A program made the position numbers and the translations under genes. The notes beneath the pieces were generated by a model, which searched no databases, had not been told where the DNA came from, and was given only the letters and a program-made list of their open reading frames with translations. Shown here piece by piece: positions 31,184-40,036 of a stretch of 64,000 bases of DNA. Position 1 is the first letter of the stretch, and each line of letters opens with the position of its first letter. The stretch is from Roseateles sp. SL47 (lineage in GTDB: Bacteria > Pseudomonadota > Gammaproteobacteria > Burkholderiales > Burkholderiaceae_C): assembly GCF_026625885.1 (NCBI RefSeq), contig NZ_CP113068.1, forward strand, positions 2,790,001 through 2,854,000, in the 5' to 3' direction.

Positions 31184-32653
31184 TCACACCGCCACAGGGT
31201 GGGTCGCTGCCTCCGGCAGTGGCGGCTCCCTCACCACCGTGACCGTGCAGGTGCATTGCGTCACCACCTGCGTGGAGACACTGCCCAAATAACGTCGCAG
31301 TGCCGAGCTGCCGCGTGCGCCCATCACCACATGATCCACCCCGGTCCTCGCCGCGAATTCAATCAGCGCATCGGCGGCATCCGGCGCCTCCAGCACATGG
31401 AAGGTCAATCGCCCATCCTCCAGCGCCAGCCCGTGGGTCATCGGATGGGCCCAGTTCTTCAAGGCAATCAACTGCTGCACATGATGGCTGCGCCCCTGCG
31501 CATCGGTGAGTTCGTCCATGCCGATGCGTGCCGTCTTCATCACACCGACGCAGGCCAGGCGGGCGCCGGGTTCGGTTTCCAGCAGCCGCTGCACCACATC
31601 TCGCAAGGCCTCCAGCAGGCCGGCGCTGGCGCCCTGCACATCCACCGCCGCCATGATCACCGGGCTGCGCGACACCTGCGCCCCCACCGATGAGGGCGCC
31701 TGCGGTTCGGCCCCCAGGGCCAGGAACCACCGCTTGAAGCGCCGCACCAGCCCGCTGCGCTGCACCCGATGGGCACGTGCGGTCAGCGTCACGGCATCCG
31801 GCCGCTGCAGATCCAGCGCCAGTTGCGTGGCGCTCTGGTAACGCCGCTCCGCGCGTACCTCCAGGCAGTGCAACACCACCTCCTGGAACCACGACGGCAA
31901 CTCCGGGCGGATGGCCCGCGGCGGAATCGGTTCCACATAGAGCCGACGACGCAACTGCCTCACCGAGTTCGGCTGCCCGAACGGACGCTCCCCGGTGGCC
32001 AGGTGATAGAGCATCACGCCCAACGCAAACAGGTCGCTGCGCGGGTCGTTGCGCACAAACTGCACCTGCTCCGGCGACATGTACGGGCCCGTCCCCATCG
32101 GCAGCGAGAACTCCTCTTCCAGCAGGTCGGGCAGGAAGTCGTGGCGGGAGAGCCCGAAGTCCACCAGCACCACCGAGCCGTCCGCGCGGCGCAGGATGTT
32201 GCTGGGTTTGATGTCCAGATGCACCAGATGCTGGTGATGCAGGTCGGTCAGCGCATGGGCCACCTGGATGCCGATTTCCACCACGTCCACCAGGGGCAGT
32301 GGGGCACGGTCCAGCAGGGGTCGCAGGCTGTCCGCCTGGATGTGCTCCATCACGATGTAGGCCTGGCGCCGCCAATCCCCCCGGGCCACAAACCGCGGCA
32401 CATGCGGGCCCTTGAGGGCTGGCAGGATCATCTGCTCCACCTCGAAGCCGACGATGCTGGCCGGATCTTCTCCGCCCTTGATGCGCGGCACCTTCATGAT
32501 CAGCGGGAAGTCCTCCCCCGGCTGCGGGGTCTCCCGCCGCACCTTCCACAGGTTGGCCATGCCGCCCTGGTGCAATCGCTCTTCCAGCACAAAGCCGTCC
32601 AGCACCTGGCCGGGCTGCAGCGGATAGGGAATCGGGGAGGGCGTTTCGGTCAT
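31184..32653 (-). CDS. Serine/threonine protein kinase fused to a universal stress protein domain
   Basis: Residues ~18-290 form a Hanks-type kinase: Lys54 (LIMKVPR), Glu71, catalytic loop HLDIKPSN with Asp147, Lys149 and Asn152, and metal-binding Asp165 in DFG. The HLD instead of HRD and the glycine loop LHQGGMANLWK resemble a bacterial subfamily. Residues ~335-489 form a universal stress protein domain with PVIMAAVDVQG at its start and GARGSSALRRYLGS near the end, close to the ATP-binding G-x2-G-x9-GS motif but one residue shorter. No membrane segment is visible, so it is cytoplasmic. Start: ATG 32653; a GTG at 32680 would add nine residues. The architecture is known in betaproteobacteria; targets are not. 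Confidence 0.9.
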   Translation of the reverse strand: MTETPSPIPYPLQPGQVLDGFVLEERLHQGGMANLWKVRRETPQPGEDFPLIMKVPRIKGGEDPASIVGFEVEQMILPALKGPHVPRFVARGDWRRQAYIVMEHIQADSLRPLLDRAPLPLVDVVEIGIQVAHALTDLHHQHLVHLDIKPSNILRRADGSVVLVDFGLSRHDFLPDLLEEEFSLPMGTGPYMSPEQVQFVRNDPRSDLFALGVMLYHLATGERPFGQPNSVRQLRRRLYVEPIPPRAIRPELPSWFQEVVLHCLEVRAERRYQSATQLALDLQRPDAVTLTARAHRVQRSGLVRRFKRWFLALGAEPQAPSSVGAQVSRSPVIMAAVDVQGASAGLLEALRDVVQRLLETEPGARLACVGVMKTARIGMDELTDAQGRSHHVQQLIALKNWAHPMTHGLALEDGRLTFHVLEAPDAADALIEFAARTGVDHVVMGARGSSALRRYLGSVSTQVVTQCTCTVTVVREPPLPEAATHPVAV

Positions 32654-32689
32654 CGAGGAGGGTGCAACCTGAACGGACACGCCGCGAGC

Positions 32690-33448
32690 TTATCGCCCCA
32701 GCTGCAGGCGGTGCGCCAATCGCTCAGCCAGGGCCGGCGGCAGGCCCTTCGCGGCGCGGATGGCCGCCATCGCAGCCTCCACGTCGTACGGTACCCGTTG
32801 GAAGCTCAGATCGCCGCTGTTGTGGTCGAACAAGGCATAACAGGCGGCAGGATTGCCATCACGCGGCTGACCGCAGGCGCCGGGAATGATCAGCCACTGG
32901 CGATTGGGCAGCAGCGGAATCGCCATGCCGGGCTGCGGCCGGAAGTCGCCCGCCTTGCCGGTACCCGACAGGTGGTAGAGCATGGGCTCGTGCATGTGGC
33001 CGCAGAAGGTGTAGCGGCAGTCGGTGGCATGCAGGCTGCGCATCGCCTCAAGGCGGCCCTGGACATACGCAAAACCGGCGGGGTCGAAGGCATTGGCGTG
33101 GACAAACAGGCAGTCGTCGTTCACCTGATGCAGCGGCAGTTCACCCAGAAAGCGCAATTGGTCCGGCGTCAGCTGGTTGCGAGTCCATTCAATGGCCGCC
33201 CGGGCGTCTTCATGCATGGTCGGGCTGGGGCCGCGCGCCACCGCCAGATCATGATTGCCCGCCACCACAATGGCCCCCCCAGCCTGCAGCGACCGGACCT
33301 GATCCACGACCCAGGCGGGGTCGCTTCCATAACCGACATAGTCGCCCAGCAGTGCAAAACGGTCGGCACCTTGCTCCCGCGCATGGGCCAACACCGCAGA
33401 AAGCGCTTCGCGATTGGCGTGGAGGTCTGAAATCAGAGCAGTCTTCAT
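32690..33448 (-). CDS. Metallophosphoesterase (calcineurin-like, YfcE/MJ0936 type)
   Basis: The 252-residue protein carries the five metal-binding blocks of the family: ISDLHANREAL, LLGDYVGYGSDP, VVAGNHDLAV, a His in LFVHANAFDP, and FCGHMHEP. The start at 33448 begins directly with MKTALISDLHAN. Substrates of such phosphodiesterases are diverse; none can be assigned here. It precedes the kinase gene on the same strand, 36 nt from its ATG (fewer if GTG is used), so they are probably cotranscribed, suggesting a signalling role. Confidence 0.85.
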   Translation of the reverse strand: MKTALISDLHANREALSAVLAHAREQGADRFALLGDYVGYGSDPAWVVDQVRSLQAGGAIVVAGNHDLAVARGPSPTMHEDARAAIEWTRNQLTPDQLRFLGELPLHQVNDDCLFVHANAFDPAGFAYVQGRLEAMRSLHATDCRYTFCGHMHEPMLYHLSGTGKAGDFRPQPGMAIPLLPNRQWLIIPGACGQPRDGNPAACYALFDHNSGDLSFQRVPYDVEAAMAAIRAAKGLPPALAERLAHRLQLGR

Positions 33449-33640
33449 TGGAGGCCAAGCATGCCACGGATGGCTGACGATGGGCTGAGTCTGGCAAGCC
33501 TTGTGCCCTCGGTACAAAACCGCCCCGCGCTTGAAGGCTGACGGTGGCACGATCAGTTTGCTACTCTAGCTCTTCAGACGGAACGCTCGTGGCTGGATTC
33601 ATCGGCCCAGGCAGTTCCGCAGCCAGGGAGAAGACAAGAA

Positions 33641-34549
33641 ATGAACCATCCGGACTTCGGGTTCTCCGGTCGCCCCGGGCCTTGCCTTGGTCGATCCCAC
33701 GCGGCGCGTCGGCGTACCTTGACCGCTCTGGCAAGCTGGTTCTTGCTGGCAGGCGCAGGGCCTGCGCGCGCCAACTGCTCCCGCATCATCCGGGTGCCGA
33801 TCTCACCGGTGGGGTTGGGGGTGGTCACCTCCGGCGGCGCTGTTGGCGGGGTCTATCCGGAATTGCTGCGTCGCATCGAAGCCGACACCGGGTGCCGGTT
33901 CGATTTCACCGTGGTGCCGAGGGCGCGCCAGGAGGCGATGTTCGGCAGCGGCCATGCGGATTTGCTGGTGCCTGCCCAGCGCACGCCGAAACGGGATACC
34001 CGTGGCGAATTCGTGGCCATGGCCAAAACCCGCGCGGTGCTGATTTCACTGATGTCCGACCGCGCGCCGGTCAGCTCCATGCAGGAACTGGCGGAACGGC
34101 GTGAACTCCGTGTGGCCCTGGTGCGGGGGTTCGATTATGGGGAGGGTTACCAGCAACTGCTCGGGATCCTGCGGGATCAGCGGCGGCTCATCATGGAGGC
34201 CGACCCTGGCGCCGTGGCGCGGGCCCTGGAGCGAGGGCTGGCCGATGTGACCGTGATGACCCCCTGGATCTTTGTTGGCACGCTGCTGCAGGACAGCCGC
34301 AGCCGCGGCATGCTGGAGCGCTTGCGTTATGAGCCGCTGAGTGAACTGGGGTGGGGGGATAGCGGTGTGTATCTGTCCCGCCAGATGTCGGCGGCCGACC
34401 GCGAGTTCCTGACGGAGGTGTTGGACCGGGCATCCAAAAGCGGCCTGTTCTGGAAAGTGCTGCAGCGCCACTACCCGCCGGGCAGTTATGAGGAGGGGAT
34501 GAAACCGCTGGCATCCACGGCCATCCCGCCAACGAGTGGGGGCAAGTGA
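33641..34549 (+). CDS. Periplasmic solute-binding protein, family 3 (amino-acid type)
   Basis: This 302-residue protein has an Arg-rich N-terminus and a hydrophobic export segment (RRRTLTALASWFLLAGAGPARA, possibly Tat-dependent), then an SBP_bac_3-like domain: RVPISPVGLGV, GVYPELLRRIEADTGCRFDFTVVPRARQEAMFGSG (the usual motif of the family), and a C-terminal lobe. GGGAGAAG lies about 9 nt upstream of the ATG. There are no permease or ATPase genes nearby, so it is an orphan and could serve as a receptor rather than a transporter component. Confidence 0.75.
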   Translation: MNHPDFGFSGRPGPCLGRSHAARRRTLTALASWFLLAGAGPARANCSRIIRVPISPVGLGVVTSGGAVGGVYPELLRRIEADTGCRFDFTVVPRARQEAMFGSGHADLLVPAQRTPKRDTRGEFVAMAKTRAVLISLMSDRAPVSSMQELAERRELRVALVRGFDYGEGYQQLLGILRDQRRLIMEADPGAVARALERGLADVTVMTPWIFVGTLLQDSRSRGMLERLRYEPLSELGWGDSGVYLSRQMSAADREFLTEVLDRASKSGLFWKVLQRHYPPGSYEEGMKPLASTAIPPTSGGK

Positions 34550-34615
34550 TCCAGCCGCTATACGGTCACGGTCCGGCCGCGATCCGGCCCCAATCTCATG
34601 TCAGGAGGCGACACA

Positions 34616-34646
34616 CCCGGTGGTGGGAGCGAATCCCACCACCGGG
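34616..34646. terminator. Strong hairpin between convergent genes
   Basis: A perfect 13-bp stem (CCCGGTGGTGGGA / TCCCACCACCGGG) with a 5-nt loop GCGAA lies between the solute-binding-protein stop (34549) and the argF stop (34681). There is no U-tract on either strand, so it may end transcription with Rho or protect 3' ends rather than act as a classical terminator. Confidence 0.6.
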
Positions 34647-34680
34647 ATGCTGAGACCGGAGCCCGCAGTGGGCCCCAGCC

Positions 34681-35625
34681 TCAGCGGCCGATCCGGCCCA
34701 GCAGCAAATACTCCATCAGCGCTTTCTGGACATGCATGCGGTTCTCCGCTTCATCCCAGACGACGGATTGTGGTCCGTCGATCACTTCCGCAGTGACCTC
34801 CTCGCCGCGATGTGCCGGCAGGCAGTGCATGAAGAGCGCATCAGGCTTGGCCTGGGCCATCATCTCGGTGTCCACGCGCCAGTCGGCAAAGGCGGTGCGG
34901 CGGGTTTCGTTTTCCGCCTCATAGCCCATGCTCGTCCAGACATCAGTGGTCACCAGGTCCGCCCCGGCGCAAGCTTCCATCGGGTCCTTGAAGACCTTGT
35001 AGCAGCTGCGGTTCTGGATGCCGGCCACGGCCGGGTCAATCTCATAACCGCTGGGCGTGCTCACATGGACAGTGAACCCCAGGATTTCCGCCGCCTGCAG
35101 CCAGGTGTTGGCCATGTTGTTGCCGTCGCCCACCCAGGCCACCACACGGCCCTTGAGGCAGTCCATGTCGATGGCCCCGCGTCGGTCCATGCCGCGCTGT
35201 TCAATGAAGGTGAACAGATCGGCCAGGATCTGGCAGGGGTGGTATTCGTTGGTGAGGCCGTTGATGACCGGCACCCGCGAATGGGCAGCAAAACGCTCGA
35301 TCTTGGTCTGCTCGAAGGTACGGATCATGACCACGTCGACCATCCGGCTGATCACTCGGGCGCTGTCCTCGATCGGTTCGGCGCGGCCCAACTGGCTGTC
35401 CCCGGTGGTGAGGTGCACCACCGAGCCGCCCATCTGGTACATGCCGGCCTCAAAGCTCACCCGCGTGCGGGTGCTGGCCTTCTCGAAGATCATCGCCAGC
35501 GTGCGGTCCGCCAGCGGCTGGTACTTCTCGTAGTTCTTGAAACGTCGCTTGATGATGGACGCCCGGTCAAACAGATAGGCGTACTCTTCAGCGCGCAGGT
35601 CCTTGAACTGCAGGTAGTGACGCAT
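34681..35625 (-). CDS. argF: Ornithine carbamoyltransferase
   Basis: ArgF makes citrulline from ornithine and carbamoyl phosphate. The 314-residue protein has the carbamoyl-phosphate motif ASTRTRVSF, the HPCQ-like segment YHPCQILADL, ornithine-binding DVWTSMGYE, and the catalytic HCLPAHRGEEV. The ATG at 35625 is preferred because GGGAGA lies 7 nt upstream; an ATG at 35646 overlapping the argD stop by 4 nt would add seven residues (MKPGDSL) and may also be used. It is cotranscribed with argD. Confidence 0.95.
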   Translation of the reverse strand: MRHYLQFKDLRAEEYAYLFDRASIIKRRFKNYEKYQPLADRTLAMIFEKASTRTRVSFEAGMYQMGGSVVHLTTGDSQLGRAEPIEDSARVISRMVDVVMIRTFEQTKIERFAAHSRVPVINGLTNEYHPCQILADLFTFIEQRGMDRRGAIDMDCLKGRVVAWVGDGNNMANTWLQAAEILGFTVHVSTPSGYEIDPAVAGIQNRSCYKVFKDPMEACAGADLVTTDVWTSMGYEAENETRRTAFADWRVDTEMMAQAKPDALFMHCLPAHRGEEVTAEVIDGPQSVVWDEAENRMHVQKALMEYLLLGRIGR

Positions 35626-35642
35626 CAGGCTGTCTCCCGGCT

Positions 35643-36863
35643 TCATGATGCGGGCGCTGACAGAAAGCGCTTGATCAACGGCACCAGGCGGGCGGCGATC
35701 TCTGCCGCGTCGGCGCTGGTGATGATCAAGGCCGGCAGCAGGCGCACCACCGAGTCCGCCGTCACGCTGATCAGCAACTGGGCCTCTTCGGCCGCCTGGG
35801 CGATCAGGGCACCGCAGGGGCGGTCCAGCTGGATGCCGATCATCAAGCCATAACCGCGCACCTCCACGAAGCCAGGGACACCGGCCAGGCCGGCTTCCAG
35901 GGCCGCCTTCAGTTCAGCGCCGATCCTGGTGGCGTTGTCCAGCAGCCCGTCCGCTTCCATGATGGTCAGCGTCTCGACCCCGGCACGCATCGCCAGCGGA
36001 TTGCCGCCGAAGGTGGTGCCATGGTTGCCAGGACCCATCACCTTGGCCGCACGCGGACCGCAGACCACCGAGCCGATCGGCACGCCGGAGCCCAGGCCCT
36101 TGGCCAGCGGCATCACGTCCGGCTGGATGCCGGCCCATTGATGCGCAAACCACTTGCCGGTACGGCCGATGCCGCACTGCACCTCGTCCAGCATCAGCAG
36201 CAGGTCGTGCTGGTCGCACAGGCGGCGCAGGTCCTTCAGGAACTGCATGTGGGCGGGGTTGATGCCGCCTTCGCCCTGGATGGTTTCCAGGAAGATGGCG
36301 GTGACGTTGGGGTTCTGGGCGATGGCCTGTTCCAGTGCCGGCAGGTCGTTCAGCGGGACGCGCACGAACCCGGGCACCAGCGGGCCAAAGCCCGCCTGCA
36401 CCTTGGGATTGCCAGTGGCCGACAGCGTCGCCAGCGAGCGGCCGTGGAAAGCCTTCTCGAAAACGATGATGGCCGGATTGGTGTTGCCCCGGTCATGGCC
36501 GAACTTGCGGGCGATCTTGATCGCGGCTTCGTTGGCTTCGAGGCCGGAGTTGCAGAAGAAGGCGTTGGTCAGGCCGGAGAGCTCGCACAGCTTGGCGGCG
36601 AGCTGCTCCTGCAGCGGGACGTGGTAATAGTTGCTGGTGTGAATCAGCTTGCCCACCTGGTCCCGCAGCGCCGCCACCAGCCGGGGGTGGTTGTGCCCCA
36701 GCGTGTTGACGGCGATCCCTGACAACGCATCCAGGTATCGTCGGCCGGCCGTATCCCACACTTGGCAGCCTTCGCCGTGCGACAGGGCGATGGGCAGGCG
36801 GCCGTAGGTTTGCATGACGTGGGGTTCGGTCGGGGCGGCGAACGTGGACTCCTGGGCGTTCAT
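35643..36863 (-). CDS. argD: Acetylornithine aminotransferase
   Basis: ArgD converts N-acetylglutamate semialdehyde to N-acetylornithine and can also serve lysine synthesis. The ATG at 36863 (MNAQESTFAAP) has GGAGA 5 nt upstream, giving 406 residues. Class-III aminotransferase features are LDALSGIAVNTLGHNHP, FFCNSGLEANEAAIKIARKF, the aspartate in LLMLDEVQCGIGRTG, and the pyridoxal lysine in MPLAKGLGSGVPIG. It lies directly upstream of argF. A hairpin with a U-tract sits about 70-90 nt upstream on the same strand and may end an upstream transcript or act on argD. Confidence 0.95.
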   Translation of the reverse strand: MNAQESTFAAPTEPHVMQTYGRLPIALSHGEGCQVWDTAGRRYLDALSGIAVNTLGHNHPRLVAALRDQVGKLIHTSNYYHVPLQEQLAAKLCELSGLTNAFFCNSGLEANEAAIKIARKFGHDRGNTNPAIIVFEKAFHGRSLATLSATGNPKVQAGFGPLVPGFVRVPLNDLPALEQAIAQNPNVTAIFLETIQGEGGINPAHMQFLKDLRRLCDQHDLLLMLDEVQCGIGRTGKWFAHQWAGIQPDVMPLAKGLGSGVPIGSVVCGPRAAKVMGPGNHGTTFGGNPLAMRAGVETLTIMEADGLLDNATRIGAELKAALEAGLAGVPGFVEVRGYGLMIGIQLDRPCGALIAQAAEEAQLLISVTADSVVRLLPALIITSADAAEIAARLVPLIKRFLSAPAS

Positions 36864-36931
36864 CAAGTCTCCAGAACAATGGTGATGGGACAGTGGAAGG
36901 AATTGCAGCGGGACCAGCCCGGCAGTGCAAT

Positions 36932-36953
36932 AAAAAAGCTCCTCGAAAGGAGC
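36932..36953 (-). terminator. Rho-independent terminator upstream of argD, same orientation
   Basis: On the minus strand a 6-bp stem (GCTCCT / AGGAGC, tetraloop TTCG) is followed by TTTTTT. No annotated minus-strand gene ends here, the next gene upstream being on the plus strand. It could be an attenuator in the argD leader or the end of a small RNA. The 256-bp gap 36864-37119 contains no other gene. Confidence 0.65.
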
Positions 36954-37119
36954 GATTGATTCTACGGGTGGGCCCTGAAAAATGTTCCGGCTGCGTCGTA
37001 TGTCGCACGGCATGTCGGCCCTCAGAGAGTCCCTGTGTGCTGCGACGCAACACATCCGAGGCACAATACTGTTTTTGCCCGGCGCCCTGCGGTGCGGGAT
37101 AGGAATGATCGAGTGACGC

Positions 37120-37461
37120 ATGACTGAGCAGCCCAAGCCGCGAGAAGTGTTCATCCAGGGAATCACGACGGATGGCCGCACCTTTCGACCGAGCGACTGG
37201 GCTGAGCGTCTGGCGGGGGCGATGTCGTGTTTTCGCCCTGGCGGCGTGAAGACAGGGCGCGATGCGCACATTGGCTATTCGCCCTACTGTGTGCCGCGGG
37301 TCATCAATGGCGTGAAGTGCGTCATCGTCAGCGAAGCGCTGAAGTCCGTCGAGCCGATGGCCTGGGACTTCGTCATGAACTTCGCCCGCGACAACAAACT
37401 CCAGGTGGTCGACGCCTGCTTGCTGCCCGACCCTCCCACGGCGGGCCCGACGCCGCGCTGA
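37120..37461 (+). CDS. DUF3579 family protein
   Basis: This 113-residue protein follows the DUF3579 pattern well: FIQGITTDGRTFRPSDWAERLAG, the Tyr/Pro-rich core GYSPYCVPRVINGVKCVIV, and EPMAWDFVMNFARDNKLQV. The family is common in betaproteobacteria and usually sits near argF/argD and rpsT as here. Function is unknown. No signal peptide or membrane segment. Confidence 0.85.
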   Translation: MTEQPKPREVFIQGITTDGRTFRPSDWAERLAGAMSCFRPGGVKTGRDAHIGYSPYCVPRVINGVKCVIVSEALKSVEPMAWDFVMNFARDNKLQVVDACLLPDPPTAGPTPR

Positions 37462-37569
37462 TCCTCCCAGCCTCATCCCCCCGAGCCAGCGCAAGGTCCT
37501 GATCCCTTCGGGCCATCGCGCAAAGCGCCATTTGGCTCTAGCGTGCAGGGTTTCGTCCGAAAACCTGCC

Positions 37570-38625
37570 ATGGCCGTGCTCCGCGCCGAAGCGGCGGCCC
37601 GCGCCGCACCGGCCCTCCCTGAACTGCATGAACTGCTCCGACTGGTGGAGCGGGGTGGCGCTCTTGTGCATTGCCGCGAACTGGTGCGTGTACAGGCGGG
37701 TGCCGTGGAGTTGCCGGTATTGGCCGTGACGCTGGGCAACCCGGACCCGTCAGTACCGGCGCTGGCGGTGATCGGCGGCGTCCACGGGCTGGAGCGCATC
37801 GGGGCGCAGGTGGCGCTGGCCTATCTGGGCAGTCTGGTGCGTCGGCTGCGCTGGGATGTCAGCCTGCATCAGCAACTGGAGTCGGTGCGTCTGGTATTCC
37901 TGCCATTGGTGAATCCCGGCGGCATTTTGATGGGGCGTCGCGCCAACCCGGCGGGGGTGGACCTGATGCGCAATGGCCCGCAGGATGCCGACCGCGCCGT
38001 GCCCTGGCTGGTGGGTGGGCACCGCCTGGGCACCGGGCTGCCCTGGTATCGCGGGCCGGCGGGTGCGCCCCTCCAGCCGGAAAGCGATGCGCTCTGCCGC
38101 CTGATGCGGGAGGAGCTGCTGGGGCGTCCATTTGCCCTCAGCATCGACTGCCATTCCGGCTTCGGCCTGCATGACCGCATCTGGTTCCCCTACGCCCGCA
38201 GCCGCCGCCCGATGCCGCATCTGGCGGAGGTACATGCCTTGTGCGAGGTGTTGGACCAGGGGCTTTCGCCTCATCCCTATGTGCTGGAGCCGCAAAGCCG
38301 CCACTACCTGGCCCACGGAGACCTCTGGGACCATCTGTATGACGAGGCGCTCACCCTGGATAGGGGGATCTTCCTCCCGATGACGCTCGAAATGGGGTCA
38401 TGGTTATGGGTGAAGAAAAATCCGAGGCAGCTACTCTCCCGTTACGGAATGTTCAATCCGCTGATCGAACACAGACAGCAGCGGGTGCTGCGGAGACACA
38501 TGGCCTGGATGGATTTCATGATGCGCGCCACACAGAGCGCGTCCCGGTGGCTGCCGGGACCGGAATCTCGCTGGGACCATGGGGAGCAGGCCCTGATTCG
38601 CTGGTATCGACGGAACCGGGCATGA
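37570..38625 (+). CDS. M14-like zinc carboxypeptidase / succinylglutamate desuccinylase family protein
   Basis: The 351-residue protein has the zinc motif H-x-x-E in IGGVHGLERIGAQVAL and a later zinc His in SIDCHSGFGLHDRIWFPY, with VFLPLVNPGGILMGRRANPAGVDLMRN typical of M14-related deacylases. Members remove acyl groups or C-terminal amino acids; the substrate is not evident. The ATG at 37570 is used; a GTG at 37543 is an alternative, and neither has a good ribosome site. The stop overlaps the following hydrolase start by 4 nt, so the two are coupled. Confidence 0.8.
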   Translation: MAVLRAEAAARAAPALPELHELLRLVERGGALVHCRELVRVQAGAVELPVLAVTLGNPDPSVPALAVIGGVHGLERIGAQVALAYLGSLVRRLRWDVSLHQQLESVRLVFLPLVNPGGILMGRRANPAGVDLMRNGPQDADRAVPWLVGGHRLGTGLPWYRGPAGAPLQPESDALCRLMREELLGRPFALSIDCHSGFGLHDRIWFPYARSRRPMPHLAEVHALCEVLDQGLSPHPYVLEPQSRHYLAHGDLWDHLYDEALTLDRGIFLPMTLEMGSWLWVKKNPRQLLSRYGMFNPLIEHRQQRVLRRHMAWMDFMMRATQSASRWLPGPESRWDHGEQALIRWYRRNRA

Positions 38626-39428
38626 GTGGGACGACTTGGGTACTGCTGAGGGGGCTGACGCGGGAAAGTGGCCATTGGGGTGACTTCCCCGTGCGCCTGT
38701 TGCGGGCGTTGAGGGCCCAGCAGCCGGATGTGCGGCTGGAACTGCTGGACCTGCCCGGCAACGGCAGGCTCTGCCAGGAACTCAGCCCGACCCGGGTGGC
38801 GGACATGGTGGAGGCCTGCCGCACCGAGCTGCAGCGCCGGGGGGTGCGCACCCCTTATCACGTGCTGGCCATGTCGCTGGGCGCGATGGTGGCCAGCGAC
38901 TGGGCCAGCCGCTACCCGAAAGAGTTGGAGGCGGTGGTGTTGATCAACACCAGTCTGCGGCCCTTCAGCGCCTTCTTCCGGCGCTTGCGTCCCGCCAATT
39001 ACTGGTCCTTGCTGGCGCTGAGCCTGTTTCGCCTGAGTCTGCGTCAGCGTGAGGCGAGGGTGCTGGCCATGACCACGCGCATGCAACAGCAGCCGGAGCA
39101 GGTGCTGGACCAGTGGGTGGCGCTGCAGCGCAAGCATCCGGTGAGGCGCCGCAATGCGCTGCGGCAGTTGCTCGCTGCGGTTCGGTATCGCGCCAGTTGG
39201 AATCGACCGTTTCCGCCGATGCTGCTGTTGTGCAGTCAGGGGGATGAACTGGTGGATTGGCGGTGTTCGCAGGCCATCAGCCGGGCCTGGGGGGCGCCGC
39301 TGCGTCTGCATGCCCGTGCCGGACATGACCTGCCGCTGGATGATGGGGAGTGGGTGGCGCGCAATGTGGTGGATTGGCTCCACGCGCGCGATGTGGTGGG
39401 CAGTGCGCCGATGCCGCTGCGGGCCTGA
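38622..39428 (+). CDS. Alpha/beta hydrolase
   Basis: A 268-residue alpha/beta hydrolase fold: WVLLRGLTRESGHWGDFP at the first strand, nucleophile elbow LAMSLGAMVA (A-x-S-x-G rather than G-x-S-x-G), acid Asp in LLLCSQGDELVDWRCS and catalytic His in HARAGHDLPLDD. It is coupled to the peptidase gene by an ATGA overlap. Substrate unknown; no signal peptide. Confidence 0.85.
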   Translation: MSGTTWVLLRGLTRESGHWGDFPVRLLRALRAQQPDVRLELLDLPGNGRLCQELSPTRVADMVEACRTELQRRGVRTPYHVLAMSLGAMVASDWASRYPKELEAVVLINTSLRPFSAFFRRLRPANYWSLLALSLFRLSLRQREARVLAMTTRMQQQPEQVLDQWVALQRKHPVRRRNALRQLLAAVRYRASWNRPFPPMLLLCSQGDELVDWRCSQAISRAWGAPLRLHARAGHDLPLDDGEWVARNVVDWLHARDVVGSAPMPLRA

Positions 39429-39458
39429 ACAGGTCGGGGATGCAGCGGCGCCCCAATG

Positions 39459-39484
39459 AAAAAGCCCGCCGGAGCGGGCTTTTA
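39459..39484. terminator. Bidirectional terminator between alpha/beta hydrolase gene and rpsT
   Basis: The stem AGCCCGC / GCGGGCT with loop CGGA is flanked by A-runs on one side and T-runs on the other, so it works as an intrinsic terminator in both directions for the convergent genes ending at 39428 (+) and 39510 (-). Confidence 0.85.
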
Positions 39485-39509
39485 TTTGCACCAGAGCTGG
39501 AAGTCGCTA

Positions 39510-39806
39510 TCAGGCGGCCAGCGCCTTGATCTTGGCGGACAGGCGGCTCTTATGGCGAGCTGCCTTGTTCTTGTGGAAGATGCCCTTGTCAGCCACGGAG
39601 TCAATCACGGGCTGGGCAATCTTGAAGAGGTCGGCGGCCTTGGCCTTGTCGCCAGTGACGATCGCCTTTTGCACGTTCTTGATAACCGTGCGGAACTTGG
39701 AACGCAGCGCCGTATTGGCGGCGTTCAGCTTGACGTCTTGACGTGCGCGCTTACGGCCAGAGGCCAGACGCACGGTTTTCTTCTTGGCTTTGGAAGAGCT
39801 TGCCAT
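39510..39806 (-). CDS. rpsT: 30S ribosomal protein S20
   Basis: This 98-residue basic protein matches S20, which binds 16S r[43 protein letters not shown] and the conserved [22 protein letters not shown] segment [17 protein letters not shown]. It is monocistronic, with a good promoter upstream (39840-39867) and a bidirectional terminator downstream. It is divergent from murJ, the usual arrangement in this group. Confidence 0.98.
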   Translation of the reverse strand: MASSSKAKKKTVRLASGRKRARQDVKLNAANTALRSKFRTVIKNVQKAIVTGDKAKAADLFKIAQPVIDSVADKGIFHKNKAARHKSRLSAKIKALAA

Positions 39807-39839
39807 TGTCTTGGGTGTCCAGATGGTGCAAAGACAAAG

Positions 39840-39867
39840 AGTATAGCAGTGCGCCAGTGAAAATCAA
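39840..39867 (-). promoter_or_regulatory. rpsT sigma-70 promoter
   Basis: On the minus strand TTGATT (39862-39867) and TATACT (39840-39845) are 16 bp apart and end 34 nt before the rpsT ATG, giving a short leader typical of a ribosomal protein gene. Confidence 0.7.
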
Positions 39868-39930
39868 ACCAGGCTGCTCACACCCAGCCTGATAATGCGC
39901 CGTCCCCAGTGTTGAGGCAGGGGCAAGACG

Positions 39931-39964
39931 ACGGTGGACCGGGCCTGCGGCCCAGTGCCACCGT
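39931..39964. other. Nested hairpin in the rpsT-murJ divergent region
   Basis: ACGGTGG pairs with CCACCGT (outer stem), and GGGCC pairs with GGCCC (inner stem, loop TGC). No U-tract follows. It lies 73-106 nt before the murJ ATG and may be part of its leader or a protein-binding site. The rest of the 230-bp gap shows nothing else. Confidence 0.5.
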
Positions 39965-40036
39965 GAACAAGTCCGCACTTCGGGCGGGTCTGGCATGTGT
40001 TCTTGCTCCGGCCCGCTAGCTCCGTTAGACCCACTC

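Noticed and set aside
34616..34646. Classical intrinsic terminator
   Set aside because: The stem is excellent but neither strand has a U-tract; kept only as a probable 3'-end hairpin.
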